Positions 27,136-35,404 of a DNA stretch of 64,000 nucleotides are shown here, in pieces (the stretch's first letter is position 1; each line of letters starts with the position of its first letter). Position numbers and translations under genes: made by a program. The DNA comes from Liquorilactobacillus hordei DSM 19519 (GTDB lineage Bacteria; Bacillota; Bacilli; Lactobacillales; Lactobacillaceae), in NCBI RefSeq assembly GCF_019443985.1, contig NZ_CP049303.1, positions 1,240,001-1,304,000 on the forward strand, in the 5' to 3' direction. A model generated the notes under the pieces. That model was not told the origin of the DNA. It saw only the letters and a list, made by a program, of their open reading frames with translations, and made no database searches.

Positions 27136-28140
27136 GTGTTCGGAATCGGGACTAAGAATATTGGTATAGATTTAGGTACAGCAAATACAATTGTGTATGC
27201 TGAAGGTAAAGGAATCGTATTACGTGAACCTTCAGTTGTAGCTAAAAATACAAAAACAGGCGAAGTGGTTTCAGTTGGATCTGAGGCACGAGACATGATT
27301 GGACGTACACCAGCAAGTATTGTTGCGATTCGTCCAATGAAAGATGGAGTTATTGCTGACTATGATACAACAGTTGCAATGATGAAATATTACATTCAAA
27401 AAGCTGTAGGTCACAAAACAGGTAAACCATATGTGATGGTTTGTGTTCCTAGTGGAGTAACTGAAGTAGAAAAAAGAGCTGTGATTGATGCTACTCGTGT
27501 TGCAGGTGCACGAGATGCATATGTCATTGAGGAACCATTTGCTGCAGCTATCGGAGCAGGACTTCCAGTTATGGATCCCACAGGTAGCATGGTTGTTGAT
27601 ATTGGTGGTGGAACAACAGATGTTGCAACCATTTCTTTAGGTGGGATTGTTTCTAGTCGTTCAATTAGAATGGCCGGAGATAAGATTGACGACTCTATCA
27701 TTTACTATGTACGCCAACACCATAATTTACTGATTGGTGAGAGAACTGCTGAGCAATTGAAAATGGATGTTGCATCTGCTTCAGTTGAATCTGCAAAAGA
27801 GTTAGACAGTCAGACAATTCGTGGACGTGATTTGTTGAGTGGACTTCCAAAGACAATTGATATCGAGGCCGTTGATGTTGCACAGGCGATTCAAGAGGTT
27901 GTTCAAGAGATTATTTCTGCAATTAAAGAAACATTGGAAGAAACTTCTCCTGAGATTGCTGCTGATGTAATTGATCATGGAATTGTTTTAACTGGTGGTG
28001 GTGCACAGCTACGTCATCTTCCAGAAGTAATTGCAGATGCAACTAAGGTACCTGTGTTCATTGCATCGGAGCCATTAGATTGTGTGGCTATTGGTACAGG
28101 TGAGTCACTTAAGAGTATTGAGGTAATGAAAAAAAGATAA
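27136..28140 (+). CDS. mreB: Rod shape-determining protein MreB
   Basis: Actin-like ATPase that forms membrane-bound filaments guiding side-wall synthesis. The phosphate-1 motif is [13 protein letters not shown] near residue 9, phosphate-2 is [13 protein letters not shown], and the adenosine motif is [13 protein letters not shown]. The 334-residue length is normal. Start is GTG at 27136. First gene of the mreBCD-minCD cluster; a hairpin follows between it and mreC. Its presence implies a rod-shaped cell. Confidence 0.97.
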   Translation: MFGIGTKNIGIDLGTANTIVYAEGKGIVLREPSVVAKNTKTGEVVSVGSEARDMIGRTPASIVAIRPMKDGVIADYDTTVAMMKYYIQKAVGHKTGKPYVMVCVPSGVTEVEKRAVIDATRVAGARDAYVIEEPFAAAIGAGLPVMDPTGSMVVDIGGGTTDVATISLGGIVSSRSIRMAGDKIDDSIIYYVRQHHNLLIGERTAEQLKMDVASASVESAKELDSQTIRGRDLLSGLPKTIDIEAVDVAQAIQEVVQEIISAIKETLEETSPEIAADVIDHGIVLTGGGAQLRHLPEVIADATKVPVFIASEPLDCVAIGTGESLKSIEVMKKR

Positions 28141-28168
28141 TATAGACGATTGAAGCGTGTCATGTTGG

Positions 28169-28203
28169 GAGGTTGGGAGTATTCGTCCAACCTCTTAATT
28201 TTT
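28169..28203 (+). terminator. Hairpin between mreB and mreC, possible attenuator
   Basis: GAGGTTGG and CCAACCTC pair perfectly around a 10-base loop and are followed by TTAATTTTT. With an imperfect T tract it may only partly terminate, which would lower mreCD-minCD relative to mreB. Confidence 0.55.
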
Positions 28204-28234
28204 GGATATGTCTTTAAGTTTAGTGGAGGAAATA

Positions 28235-29083
28235 ATGCAAAGATTTTTTTTCAATAAAAGACTTATCATAGTACTTGTTACAGTGATTATCGGATTTGTA
28301 TTAGTCGCATTTTCAGTTACTGTTAGAAATAATAAGTCAACACCACCGATTATTCAGCAATTTGGCAATGATGTTGCTGGTCTGGTTGATAGAGTTGTTA
28401 GTTATCCTGTTAGTGCTGTAGGGAATGCTGGTGGAGCAGTTGAAAATCTACTTAATACTTATCAAGAAAATCAAAAATTAAAAAAACAAGTTGATAATTT
28501 GGCTTCTGAAAAAGTTTCTAATCAGACAATTCGTAAAGAAAATGCAGCCTTGAAAAAGCAATTGAAGTTGAATAAGTCATTGACAAATTATACTGCAGTA
28601 ACATCTTATGTCATTGCGAGAACACCTTCTTCATGGCAGAATCAGATAATTATCAGTAAAGGCTCATTGGCAGGGGTTAAAAAAAATGCGTCAGTATTGT
28701 CTGACAAGGGATTGATTGGTCGAGTTACAGAAGTTAATAAGACAAATAGTAAGGTTGAACTGATTAGTACAACTAATGATAATGCGGATCGTTTTGCTAC
28801 GACGATTCTCACAGATGACGGCTCAGTTAACGGATTGATTACCAATTATAATTCCAATACTAATCGACTAATAATGGGACAAATTGATTCTAAAAAAACA
28901 ATGAAGAAGGGTGATAAGGTTATCACTTCCGGTATGGGGGGGAATTCTCCTCAGGGAATTTACGTCGGAACTGTCATGAAAGTTGAGAAAGACGATTATG
29001 GACTGGCTACAAAAGTTGAAATTAAACCTGCGGCAGATTTGACGAATCTTAATGTAGTTACTGTCGCAGAGAGAACAGATTAG
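28235..29083 (+). CDS. mreC: Rod shape-determining protein MreC
   Basis: Bitopic scaffold of the elongasome. One transmembrane helix at residues 9-28 (LIIVLVTVIIGFVLVAFSVTV) is followed by a coiled coil (NQKLKKQVDNLASEKVSNQTIRKENAALKKQL region) and the two-lobed beta domain with ARTPSSWQNQIIIS and GSVNGLI. Total 282 residues. ATG 28235 follows GGAGGAA; a longer frame upstream has no ribosome site. Twelve bases separate it from mreD. Confidence 0.95.
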   Translation: MQRFFFNKRLIIVLVTVIIGFVLVAFSVTVRNNKSTPPIIQQFGNDVAGLVDRVVSYPVSAVGNAGGAVENLLNTYQENQKLKKQVDNLASEKVSNQTIRKENAALKKQLKLNKSLTNYTAVTSYVIARTPSSWQNQIIISKGSLAGVKKNASVLSDKGLIGRVTEVNKTNSKVELISTTNDNADRFATTILTDDGSVNGLITNYNSNTNRLIMGQIDSKKTMKKGDKVITSGMGGNSPQGIYVGTVMKVEKDDYGLATKVEIKPAADLTNLNVVTVAERTD

Positions 29084-29094
29084 AAGGTGGTTTA

Positions 29095-29610
29095 ATGAGA
29101 ATTTCAAAAATACGATATTATTACCCCTTGGGACTGTTCATAGCACTTTTTCTAGATGGAGCTTTAAGTGATACTTTTGCAGGCAATTTTTTTAATAGTA
29201 ATTCAACTATTGAAAGTCGTTTGTTTCTTCTTTGGATTGTGATGAGTGTCTTTTTTGCAGAAGTTGAACATCCATACTTTTGGGCCGTTACAATTGGTTT
29301 AACCTTTGATTTATTCTTTACAGGTATAATTGGTCCTTTTTTTATGTTGGTGCCGCTTATCCTTTATTTAACCAAAGTAATGTATAGTTTTTTTACACCA
29401 TCCTTTATTGTGGTACTATTAATATATCTGATAGATATTGCACTTTTTACACTTTTATTCTATTGGATTAATGTGCTGATTGGTTTTACAAGTGTTTCGC
29501 TTGCAAGCTTTATCAGTGGTACGCTTGGGCCCACATTAGCGTTTAATTTGGCAGCATTTGTAATTCTGTATGTGCCAATTAAAGGTTTGATGGAGTTGGC
29601 CTCAAGATAA
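29095..29610 (+). CDS. mreD: Rod shape-determining protein MreD
   Basis: 171-residue integral membrane protein with about five hydrophobic segments, typical of MreD. It starts after AAGGTGG. The polar loops contain the conserved GLTFDLFFTGIIGPFF region. It works with MreB and MreC in the elongation complex. It is followed by minC at close spacing, which makes the shape and division-site genes one transcriptional unit. Confidence 0.92.
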   Translation: MRISKIRYYYPLGLFIALFLDGALSDTFAGNFFNSNSTIESRLFLLWIVMSVFFAEVEHPYFWAVTIGLTFDLFFTGIIGPFFMLVPLILYLTKVMYSFFTPSFIVVLLIYLIDIALFTLLFYWINVLIGFTSVSLASFISGTLGPTLAFNLAAFVILYVPIKGLMELASR

Positions 29611-29627
29611 GGAGGTTGTCGTTTAAA

Positions 29628-30305
29628 ATGCAAAATGTTGTTTTAAAGGGTCATAAAGATGGTTATGTGATAGCTATTCACTCAGATGCTAATTTTGCAG
29701 ATGTTCTTGCTGAAATAACAACTTTATTTGCTGATCTGCAAAAGGATAAAAAAAGTGATGGTACGCAACCTATTTCTTTTAATATTACTACAGGAACACG
29801 TTTGTTAAGTGCCGAAGAAAAGAAAAAAATAGAAGATATTGTTAGCAATTATCCGCTTTTTTCGATACATAAGTTTACTTCTGATGTGATGCTTATTCAA
29901 GATGCCGTTGAAATGGTGGAGAGTAAGGTCGTCCACCTCAATGCCAACACAGTAAGAAATGGACAAATTGAATATATTAAAGGTGACGTTTTGTTTATTG
30001 GTAACTTACATCGTGGAGGGATTTTAAGAGCCACTGGAAACATCTTTTTACTTGGTAATTGCGAAGGGATTATTCATGCAGGTTATTTGAGTGATGCACA
30101 AGCAATTATTGCAGGAAATGTTTCTAATGCACAACAGGTTAGAATTGCAGATGTGGTTGACATTATTTCTGAGGATGAACAAAAAAAGGCAAGAAATAGT
30201 GAAGTTGTGGTTTATGTGAACGATTTACATGCACTTGATTACACTAAACGCGATCAGGTAAAAGTAATTAGGCCAAAATTATTTGCACATATGGGAGGTT
30301 ACTAA
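29628..30305 (+). CDS. minC: Septum site-determining protein MinC
   Basis: FtsZ-assembly inhibitor. The N-terminal domain (residues 1-105) is followed by the right-handed beta-helix C-domain with VRNGQIEYIKGDVLFIGN, GGILRATGNIFLLGNCEGIIHAG and AQAIIAGNVSNAQQVRIAD, the MinD- and FtsZ-binding parts. I take ATG 29628; a TTG at 29616 directly abuts GGAGG. The stop is one base before minD. Confidence 0.95.
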   Translation: MQNVVLKGHKDGYVIAIHSDANFADVLAEITTLFADLQKDKKSDGTQPISFNITTGTRLLSAEEKKKIEDIVSNYPLFSIHKFTSDVMLIQDAVEMVESKVVHLNANTVRNGQIEYIKGDVLFIGNLHRGGILRATGNIFLLGNCEGIIHAGYLSDAQAIIAGNVSNAQQVRIADVVDIISEDEQKKARNSEVVVYVNDLHALDYTKRDQVKVIRPKLFAHMGGY

Positions 30306-30306
30306 G

Positions 30307-31113
30307 ATGGGCAAAGCGATTGTTGTTACTTCTGGAAAAGGTGGGGTAGGAAAGACAACTACTTCTGCTAATTTAGGAACTGCACTTGCACTTTCTGACA
30401 AGAAGGTTTGTTTGCTTGACCTAGATATAGGATTAAGAAATCTGGATGTCATTTTAGGCCTAGACAATCGAATTATTTATGACATTGTTGATGTCGCTAA
30501 AGGAAGAGCAAAATTACATCAGGCTTTAATCAAAGACAAACGTTTTGAAGATAAACTTTTTTTATTACCAGCAGCGCAAAATGCTGATAAATCAGTACTT
30601 GAACCGAATGAGGTTAAGAAAATAGTTGATGAGTTAAAACCCGATTTTGACTATGTTTTAATTGATTGTCCTGCAGGAATTGAGCAAGGATTTTTAAACG
30701 CAATTGCTGGAGCAGACCAAGCAATTGTTGTTTCAACACCTGAAATTTCAGCTGTTCGTGATGCGGACCGTGTGATTGGACTTCTCGAAAAAGCTGGTTT
30801 AGAGGAAGCACCTCAATTGATTATAAACAGAATAAGAACACATATGATGAATGATGGGCAGGTTATGGATATTGACGAGATAACACATCATTTATCCATT
30901 AATTTACTTGGAATTGTATTTGATGATGATAAAGTAATCAGTACTTCCAATAAAGGTGAGCCTATTGTACTAGATGAGACTAATCCAGCTGCACAAGGAT
31001 ATCGTAATATTGCTCGTAGGTTGCAAGGTGAGACAGTTCCTTTGATGAATATCAAGGATGTTAGCAAAAAAGGATTCTTTCAAAATATTTTTTCATGGTT
31101 AAAGAAAAAATAG
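30307..31113 (+). CDS. minD: Septum site-determining ATPase MinD
   Basis: ParA-like ATPase recruiting MinC to the membrane. The deviant Walker A is SGKGGVGKTTT near residue 9, Walker A' is DLDIGLRNLDV, and the C-terminal amphipathic membrane-targeting helix is FFQNIFSWLKKK. It has 268 residues from ATG 30307, after GGGAGG. No minE follows, as expected in Bacilli, which use DivIVA. A terminator lies about 25 bases on. Confidence 0.96.
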   Translation: MGKAIVVTSGKGGVGKTTTSANLGTALALSDKKVCLLDLDIGLRNLDVILGLDNRIIYDIVDVAKGRAKLHQALIKDKRFEDKLFLLPAAQNADKSVLEPNEVKKIVDELKPDFDYVLIDCPAGIEQGFLNAIAGADQAIVVSTPEISAVRDADRVIGLLEKAGLEEAPQLIINRIRTHMMNDGQVMDIDEITHHLSINLLGIVFDDDKVISTSNKGEPIVLDETNPAAQGYRNIARRLQGETVPLMNIKDVSKKGFFQNIFSWLKKK

Positions 31114-31137
31114 GATTAATTTATGAGTTGAAAAAGG

Positions 31138-31168
31138 CGAAGGCAATGATTAAAGCTTCGTTTTTTTT
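31138..31168 (+). terminator. minD terminator
   Basis: CGAAGGC pairs with GCTTCG allowing one bulge, and is followed by eight T. It closes the mreBCD-minCD unit. Confidence 0.65.
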
Positions 31169-31273
31169 ATTGAATAAATTAAAAAAATGACAAATGAATT
31201 AATGAAGTGTAAAATTCTGCATGGATATCTTGTTTACAGCAATATTCGACAAGGTTTGGAAAGGGAGAAATAA

Positions 31274-32725
31274 ATGTCTATAACATTAGCGATTATTGAA
31301 GTTGTATTTATGTTGAAACTTGTTTTTGCAATGCTAACAGTATTCAAGGAAAAACGTGAGATCTCTGCCACATGGGCATGGTTGTTAGTCTTACTTTTAC
31401 TACCTGTAATGGGATTTATTCTTTATTTATTTATTGGGAAAAAACTCTCAAGAAACAAAATTGATGACATTCGGACACAAAAACAAATCGGAATTGATCA
31501 ACTAGTTAGCTTGCAAAAAGAGCAGTGGAATGAAAAAGAATTATTACCAGCAGATGAAATAACAGATACTGCTAGAGAAATGGTTCATCTTTTTTTAGAA
31601 ACTGACAATGCTATTTTAACTAAGCATAATAAAGTTGAAATATTCATAGATGGTAAGGAAAAGTTTAGGCGCTTATTTGAAGATATTGAGGCTGCAACTG
31701 ATCATGTTCATGTAGAGTATTATACTTTCTATAATGACGAGATAGGAAATCAGCTTTTGCATTTGCTTGAGAAAAAAGCTGCTGAAGGCATCAAAGTAAA
31801 AGTTATTTATGATAGCTTCGGTTCTCATGGTACAACTAAGAAATTCTTTGCCAAATTAGAAGAACTAGGGGGTCGAGCTGAATCGTTTTTTAGTTCAGGA
31901 CGAAGTGTTTCTAGTTTTCGTTTGAATTATCGTAATCACCGTAAGTTAGTGATTATTGATGGTAAAGTTGGTTATATTGGGGGATTCAATGTTGGGGATC
32001 AATATTTGAGTAGAAGTAAAAAATTTGGTTACTGGAGAGATACCCATATTCGTGTTCAGGGAAATGCAACTGATTCTATGCAGTCAAGATTTTTCATGGA
32101 TTGGAACGCTACCGCACCAGAAGAAGATCGAATTGATTATCAAGAGAACTACTTCCCATTGGTTAAGCCGCAAGGGAAGACTAGTATACAGATTGTTTCA
32201 AGTGGTCCTGATAATGATATTGAGAAAATCAAACTTGGCTATATCAAGATGATTAATAATGCAACTGAATATATAATGATTCAAACTCCATATTTGATAC
32301 CTGATGACCCTATTCTAGAGGCCCTTTCTTTAGCAGCCTTTTCAGGAATTAAAGTGAAAATAATGATTCCTTCGATGCCAGATCATCCATTCGTATATCG
32401 TGCGACACAGTACTATGCACAATCACTAATCGCAAATGGGGTTGAAATATATAGATATGATAATGGATTCTTGCACTCAAAGACATTAGTTGTGGATGAT
32501 AGAATCGCTTCTGTTGGTTCTGCAAATATGGATTATCGAAGTTTTAAGTTGAATTTCGAAGTCAATGCCTTTTTATATGATCAAGAAATAAGTGAGCAGT
32601 TAAGTGATATTTTTAAAGAAGATATGAAAAAGTCAACGAAGTTAACAGTAGAAGACTTTAAGAAGCAATCATTGTGTCTGAAGTTTAAGCAGTATTTCTC
32701 GAGACTGTTGTCACCAATTTTATAG
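31274..32725 (+). CDS. cls: Cardiolipin synthase
   Basis: Membrane phospholipase-D-family enzyme condensing two phosphatidylglycerols into cardiolipin. Two N-terminal transmembrane helices (about residues 5-22 and 34-56) precede two HKD motifs: HRKLVIIDGKVGYIGG near residue 220 and HSKTLVVDDRIASVGSAN near residue 402. It is 483 residues long. AAGGGAG precedes ATG 31274. It stands alone between terminators. Confidence 0.95.
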   Translation: MSITLAIIEVVFMLKLVFAMLTVFKEKREISATWAWLLVLLLLPVMGFILYLFIGKKLSRNKIDDIRTQKQIGIDQLVSLQKEQWNEKELLPADEITDTAREMVHLFLETDNAILTKHNKVEIFIDGKEKFRRLFEDIEAATDHVHVEYYTFYNDEIGNQLLHLLEKKAAEGIKVKVIYDSFGSHGTTKKFFAKLEELGGRAESFFSSGRSVSSFRLNYRNHRKLVIIDGKVGYIGGFNVGDQYLSRSKKFGYWRDTHIRVQGNATDSMQSRFFMDWNATAPEEDRIDYQENYFPLVKPQGKTSIQIVSSGPDNDIEKIKLGYIKMINNATEYIMIQTPYLIPDDPILEALSLAAFSGIKVKIMIPSMPDHPFVYRATQYYAQSLIANGVEIYRYDNGFLHSKTLVVDDRIASVGSANMDYRSFKLNFEVNAFLYDQEISEQLSDIFKEDMKKSTKLTVEDFKKQSLCLKFKQYFSRLLSPIL

Positions 32726-32756
32726 AAAATATGTTGATAAGTAATAACATAATGAA

Positions 32757-32799
32757 AAAGACTACTTTAGAGTATAAATTTAAAAGTAGTTTTATTTTG
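32757..32799 (+). terminator. cls terminator
   Basis: ACTACTTT pairs with AAAGTAGT; A run before and TTTTATTTT after. Confidence 0.7.
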
Positions 32800-32827
32800 T
32801 TTCAAAAAAATTAAATGGAGAAAATTG

Positions 32828-33763
32828 ATGAGTAAGAAAAAAATCTGGAGTATTGTCGTTGGAATATTAGTTATTGTGATTTTAGCAGGAATAACTGGGG
32901 CAAGTGCATATCTTTATAATTTTGCCTTTGAACCACAAAAACCACTCAATTCAAATATTCCTGCAAAAAAAGCTAAGAAACTAAGTGTTGATAAGAAGTG
33001 GTTAAGTAGAGTGAAACAAACAAGGTGGAATGAAATATCTGCAAGACAGGATCTAAAACTGTCTGCGGCCTATATTCCTGCGAAAAATGAAACAAATAAA
33101 ACCATTATCGTAGCACACGGATATCAAGAAAATCACAAAGATATGGCTAGTTATATTCGAATGTTCCATGAGCTTGGATATAATGTCTTAGCACCAGATG
33201 ATCGCGGAGCAGGTCAGAGTCAAGGAAAATATATCGGATTTGGTTGGCCTGACCGCTTAGATTATGTGAAGTGGATTAAGCAAGTGATTGCAAAAAATGG
33301 TAAAAATTCAGAAATAGGGCTTTTTGGTGTTAGTATGGGTGGAGCAACCGTCATGATGGTTAGTGGTGAGAAGTTGCCCAAGCAAGTTAAAGCAATCGTT
33401 GAAGATGCAGGGTATTCAAGTATTGAAGATGAACTGACATATGAACTTAAGGCTCGTTTTAATCTACCAAAAGAGCCATTAATTACGACAGCTGCTTGGT
33501 ATACTAATGTTGCAGCTGGATTTAATTTTAAAGAAGGAAGTTCAGTAAAACAATTGCATAAGAATAAATTACCAATATATTTTATTCATGGTGGTAAAGA
33601 TACATTTGTGCCTACCAAGATGGTTTACAAAAATTATTCAGCTGTCAAAGGTGTAAAAAAAATCTGGGTAGCAGAAAAAGCAGGACATGCGATGACTTTT
33701 TATGATTATCCTCAGGAGTATCAGAGAAGAGTCAGTGGTTTTTTTGCAAAATATTTGAAATAA
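32828..33763 (+). CDS. Membrane-anchored alpha/beta hydrolase
   Basis: 311 residues. One N-terminal transmembrane helix (IVVGILVIVILAGITGASAYLY) would place the catalytic domain outside the cell. The hydrolase core has AHGYQENHKDMASYI, the turn APDDRGAGQSQG, nucleophile elbow GVSMGGATV (Ser about residue 175), and a C-terminal Asp in GGKDTFVP and His in KAGHAMTF. It resembles the YqkD/BAAT-like Gram-positive family. Substrate is unknown. ATG 32828 follows GGAGA. A very strong hairpin terminates it. Confidence 0.88.
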   Translation: MSKKKIWSIVVGILVIVILAGITGASAYLYNFAFEPQKPLNSNIPAKKAKKLSVDKKWLSRVKQTRWNEISARQDLKLSAAYIPAKNETNKTIIVAHGYQENHKDMASYIRMFHELGYNVLAPDDRGAGQSQGKYIGFGWPDRLDYVKWIKQVIAKNGKNSEIGLFGVSMGGATVMMVSGEKLPKQVKAIVEDAGYSSIEDELTYELKARFNLPKEPLITTAAWYTNVAAGFNFKEGSSVKQLHKNKLPIYFIHGGKDTFVPTKMVYKNYSAVKGVKKIWVAEKAGHAMTFYDYPQEYQRRVSGFFAKYLK

Positions 33764-33770
33764 ACAAAAA

Positions 33771-33834
33771 AGAGTATGATTCACGGTAAGGTTGGTCAAT
33801 GTGCCGACTTACCGAGAATCATATTCTTTTTTTA
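33771..33834 (+). terminator. Long terminator after the alpha/beta hydrolase
   Basis: AGAGTATGATTCACGGTAAG pairs with CTTACCGAGAATCATATTCT (one wobble, one mismatch). The loop can extend the stem (GTTGG with CCGAC), and a run of seven T follows. Confidence 0.9.
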
Positions 33835-33933
33835 ATGTAGATATTATAAAAGATAGTTAGAAAAATTTGATTTAAAGACCATATTTGAATGAAGAGGCAA
33901 AAGGTGAACTAGATTTTTGATTTAGTTCCATTT

Positions 33934-34839
33934 TTACCAGAAGATGATTTGATCGATTTTTAAGTCACTCTTCAATTGTAAAATTTCATTATCATCAAGT
34001 GGAGTGATTAAAGACTCAAATGTAGTTGATTCTTTTTCTGAGATAGTTGAACGCAACATTGGATCAATATAGTAATTTGAGGAACTGATTAACTCACTGT
34101 CTGGTTCAATTTGATGAACAAAATTTTCTACTTGTTCGTTCTTTGGTAATGAACTTGAAAATTCTTCATCTGGAAAGAAAAATTTTAGCAACTTAACATA
34201 TTTTTCATGCCAGATAATCTCTGTATCATGTTCTCTAGCAGTTTCATTATATTTAGCAAGTCGTTCTGGGTTTAGAGGAGAAAGTACGACTTTGGCAGGA
34301 ATATCACTAGACATACGTGATAAAAATTTACCAAATTGTTTTTGAATACCAGTTTCACTAATGATTGAACCAGAATTAACGGCATGCATTTTTTGGTCTA
34401 AGTAGAAAATACTTGGTTGTTCTTGGCGAATAATTTTTTTCCATTTGTTAATTCGTTTATTATGTGCCCCTTTAGTAGTAAAGGAATGGCAATAAAAAAT
34501 GGAACCGCTTATTGATTTTATAGATAGGCTTAGTGAACCAAATAACGAATCGTCATTTCTGTAAGCAGTTACTTTTAGATCACCTATTTTTTGAGAATAT
34601 TGGATGGGAATTATTTTCGGTTGACTTTGCAATTTATCAATGAAACCAAAGCGAATTAGTTTTTGAATCAATGTGTAGAGTTCTTGTGATAAGTAGAAGT
34701 TAATCTTTTTGTTAGCAATTCTTAGAGCGTTAATATTATTGTCGCTATAATGTGTAATGAAAACCTGGTTCTTGACAATCTTTTCACGCACATCAAGTTG
34801 GATATTTTCGAAAGTGAGTTCTGAATTATTTTCTGACAT
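33934..34839 (-). CDS. Metallo-beta-lactamase-fold protein lacking the metal motif (RNase J-like pseudoenzyme)
   Basis: 301 residues. The early strand FITHYSDNNINALRIAN occupies the place where MBL/beta-CASP nucleases such as RNase J have ITHxHxDHIGAL, but the histidines and Asp are not in register (HYSDNN). The next parts fit the fold order: a PIYLS-like strand (KINFYLSQELY), a GDLKVTAYRNDDSLFGSLSLSI stretch where active enzymes have H-S..GS, and IFYCHSF where they have YTGDF. Metal ligands appear lost throughout. A C-terminal acidic tail ends in LKSDLKIDQIIFW. I infer a non-catalytic relative, perhaps a regulator. It is divergent from an HesB-like gene. Confidence 0.6.
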   Translation of the reverse strand: MSENNSELTFENIQLDVREKIVKNQVFITHYSDNNINALRIANKKINFYLSQELYTLIQKLIRFGFIDKLQSQPKIIPIQYSQKIGDLKVTAYRNDDSLFGSLSLSIKSISGSIFYCHSFTTKGAHNKRINKWKKIIRQEQPSIFYLDQKMHAVNSGSIISETGIQKQFGKFLSRMSSDIPAKVVLSPLNPERLAKYNETAREHDTEIIWHEKYVKLLKFFFPDEEFSSSLPKNEQVENFVHQIEPDSELISSSNYYIDPMLRSTISEKESTTFESLITPLDDNEILQLKSDLKIDQIIFW

Positions 34840-34894
34840 ATTGAGGTCTCCTTAGATAAGGTGCAAGTGTACTAACTTTTTAGAAGCATATATT

Positions 34895-34922
34895 TTGAGT
34901 CTTTAAATATAACGTGTACAAT
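34895..34922 (+). promoter_or_regulatory. Promoter of the HesB-like gene
   Basis: TTGAGT, 16-base spacer, TACAAT, 37 bases before the start codon in the divergent spacer. Confidence 0.6.
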
Positions 34923-34958
34923 ATAGTTAGGACATATCAAAGAATGGAGGAACTAAAA

Positions 34959-35321
34959 ATGTATTTAAAAATTACTCCTGAGGCACAGGCAAAATTACAA
35001 AGTAAAATAGGAGAAACAAAAGTTAAAGTCTTACTGGATTTTGATGATGGTGTTGGGGCTTTCTCCCGTGTTGGAACTTGTACTCTAGCATCAGTTTTTC
35101 GCATACTTTTAGTGGATCCGACTGTAGATTCCCATGACTATGATGAAAAGGTCGATACTGATATGGGTCCGTTCTCCATTAAAGGCTATAGCAAGATGTA
35201 TATGGATGAAAACATGACCTTAGAATTAAATGACAAGACTCAGATGTTACGGCTCAAAGGTGCTAATTCAGGCGAGTTAACGGCGGCTGTTAATGTCGAA
35301 CGGTTTGAGGTTGGAGTCTAG
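34959..35321 (+). CDS. HesB/YqkB-like iron-sulfur biogenesis family protein
   Basis: 120 residues with the HesB-like beta fold: MYLKITPEAQAKLQSKI at the N-terminus, then KVLLDFDDGVGAFSRVGTCT and DMGPFSIKGYSKMYMDENM. True A-type carriers hold iron-sulfur with three conserved cysteines; only one Cys (GTCT) is seen here, as in the YqkB branch of Bacilli. A carrier role is therefore doubtful. The start is ATG 34959 after GGAGGAA. Confidence 0.8.
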   Translation: MYLKITPEAQAKLQSKIGETKVKVLLDFDDGVGAFSRVGTCTLASVFRILLVDPTVDSHDYDEKVDTDMGPFSIKGYSKMYMDENMTLELNDKTQMLRLKGANSGELTAAVNVERFEVGV

Positions 35322-35355
35322 TCAAGGATTGGCATGTATGTGTATCAATGTGAAT

Positions 35356-35399
35356 AAAGTGACAAAAGTCTAGATGAAGCGGACCTTTGTCACTTTTTT
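35356..35399. terminator. Bidirectional terminator between HesB-like gene and pepD
   Basis: AAAGTGACAAAAGTC pairs with GACCTTTGTCACTTT with one bulge. T run on the plus side, and A-rich flank that becomes a T run for the convergent pepD. Confidence 0.82.
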
Positions 35400-35404
35400 A
35401 TTTA

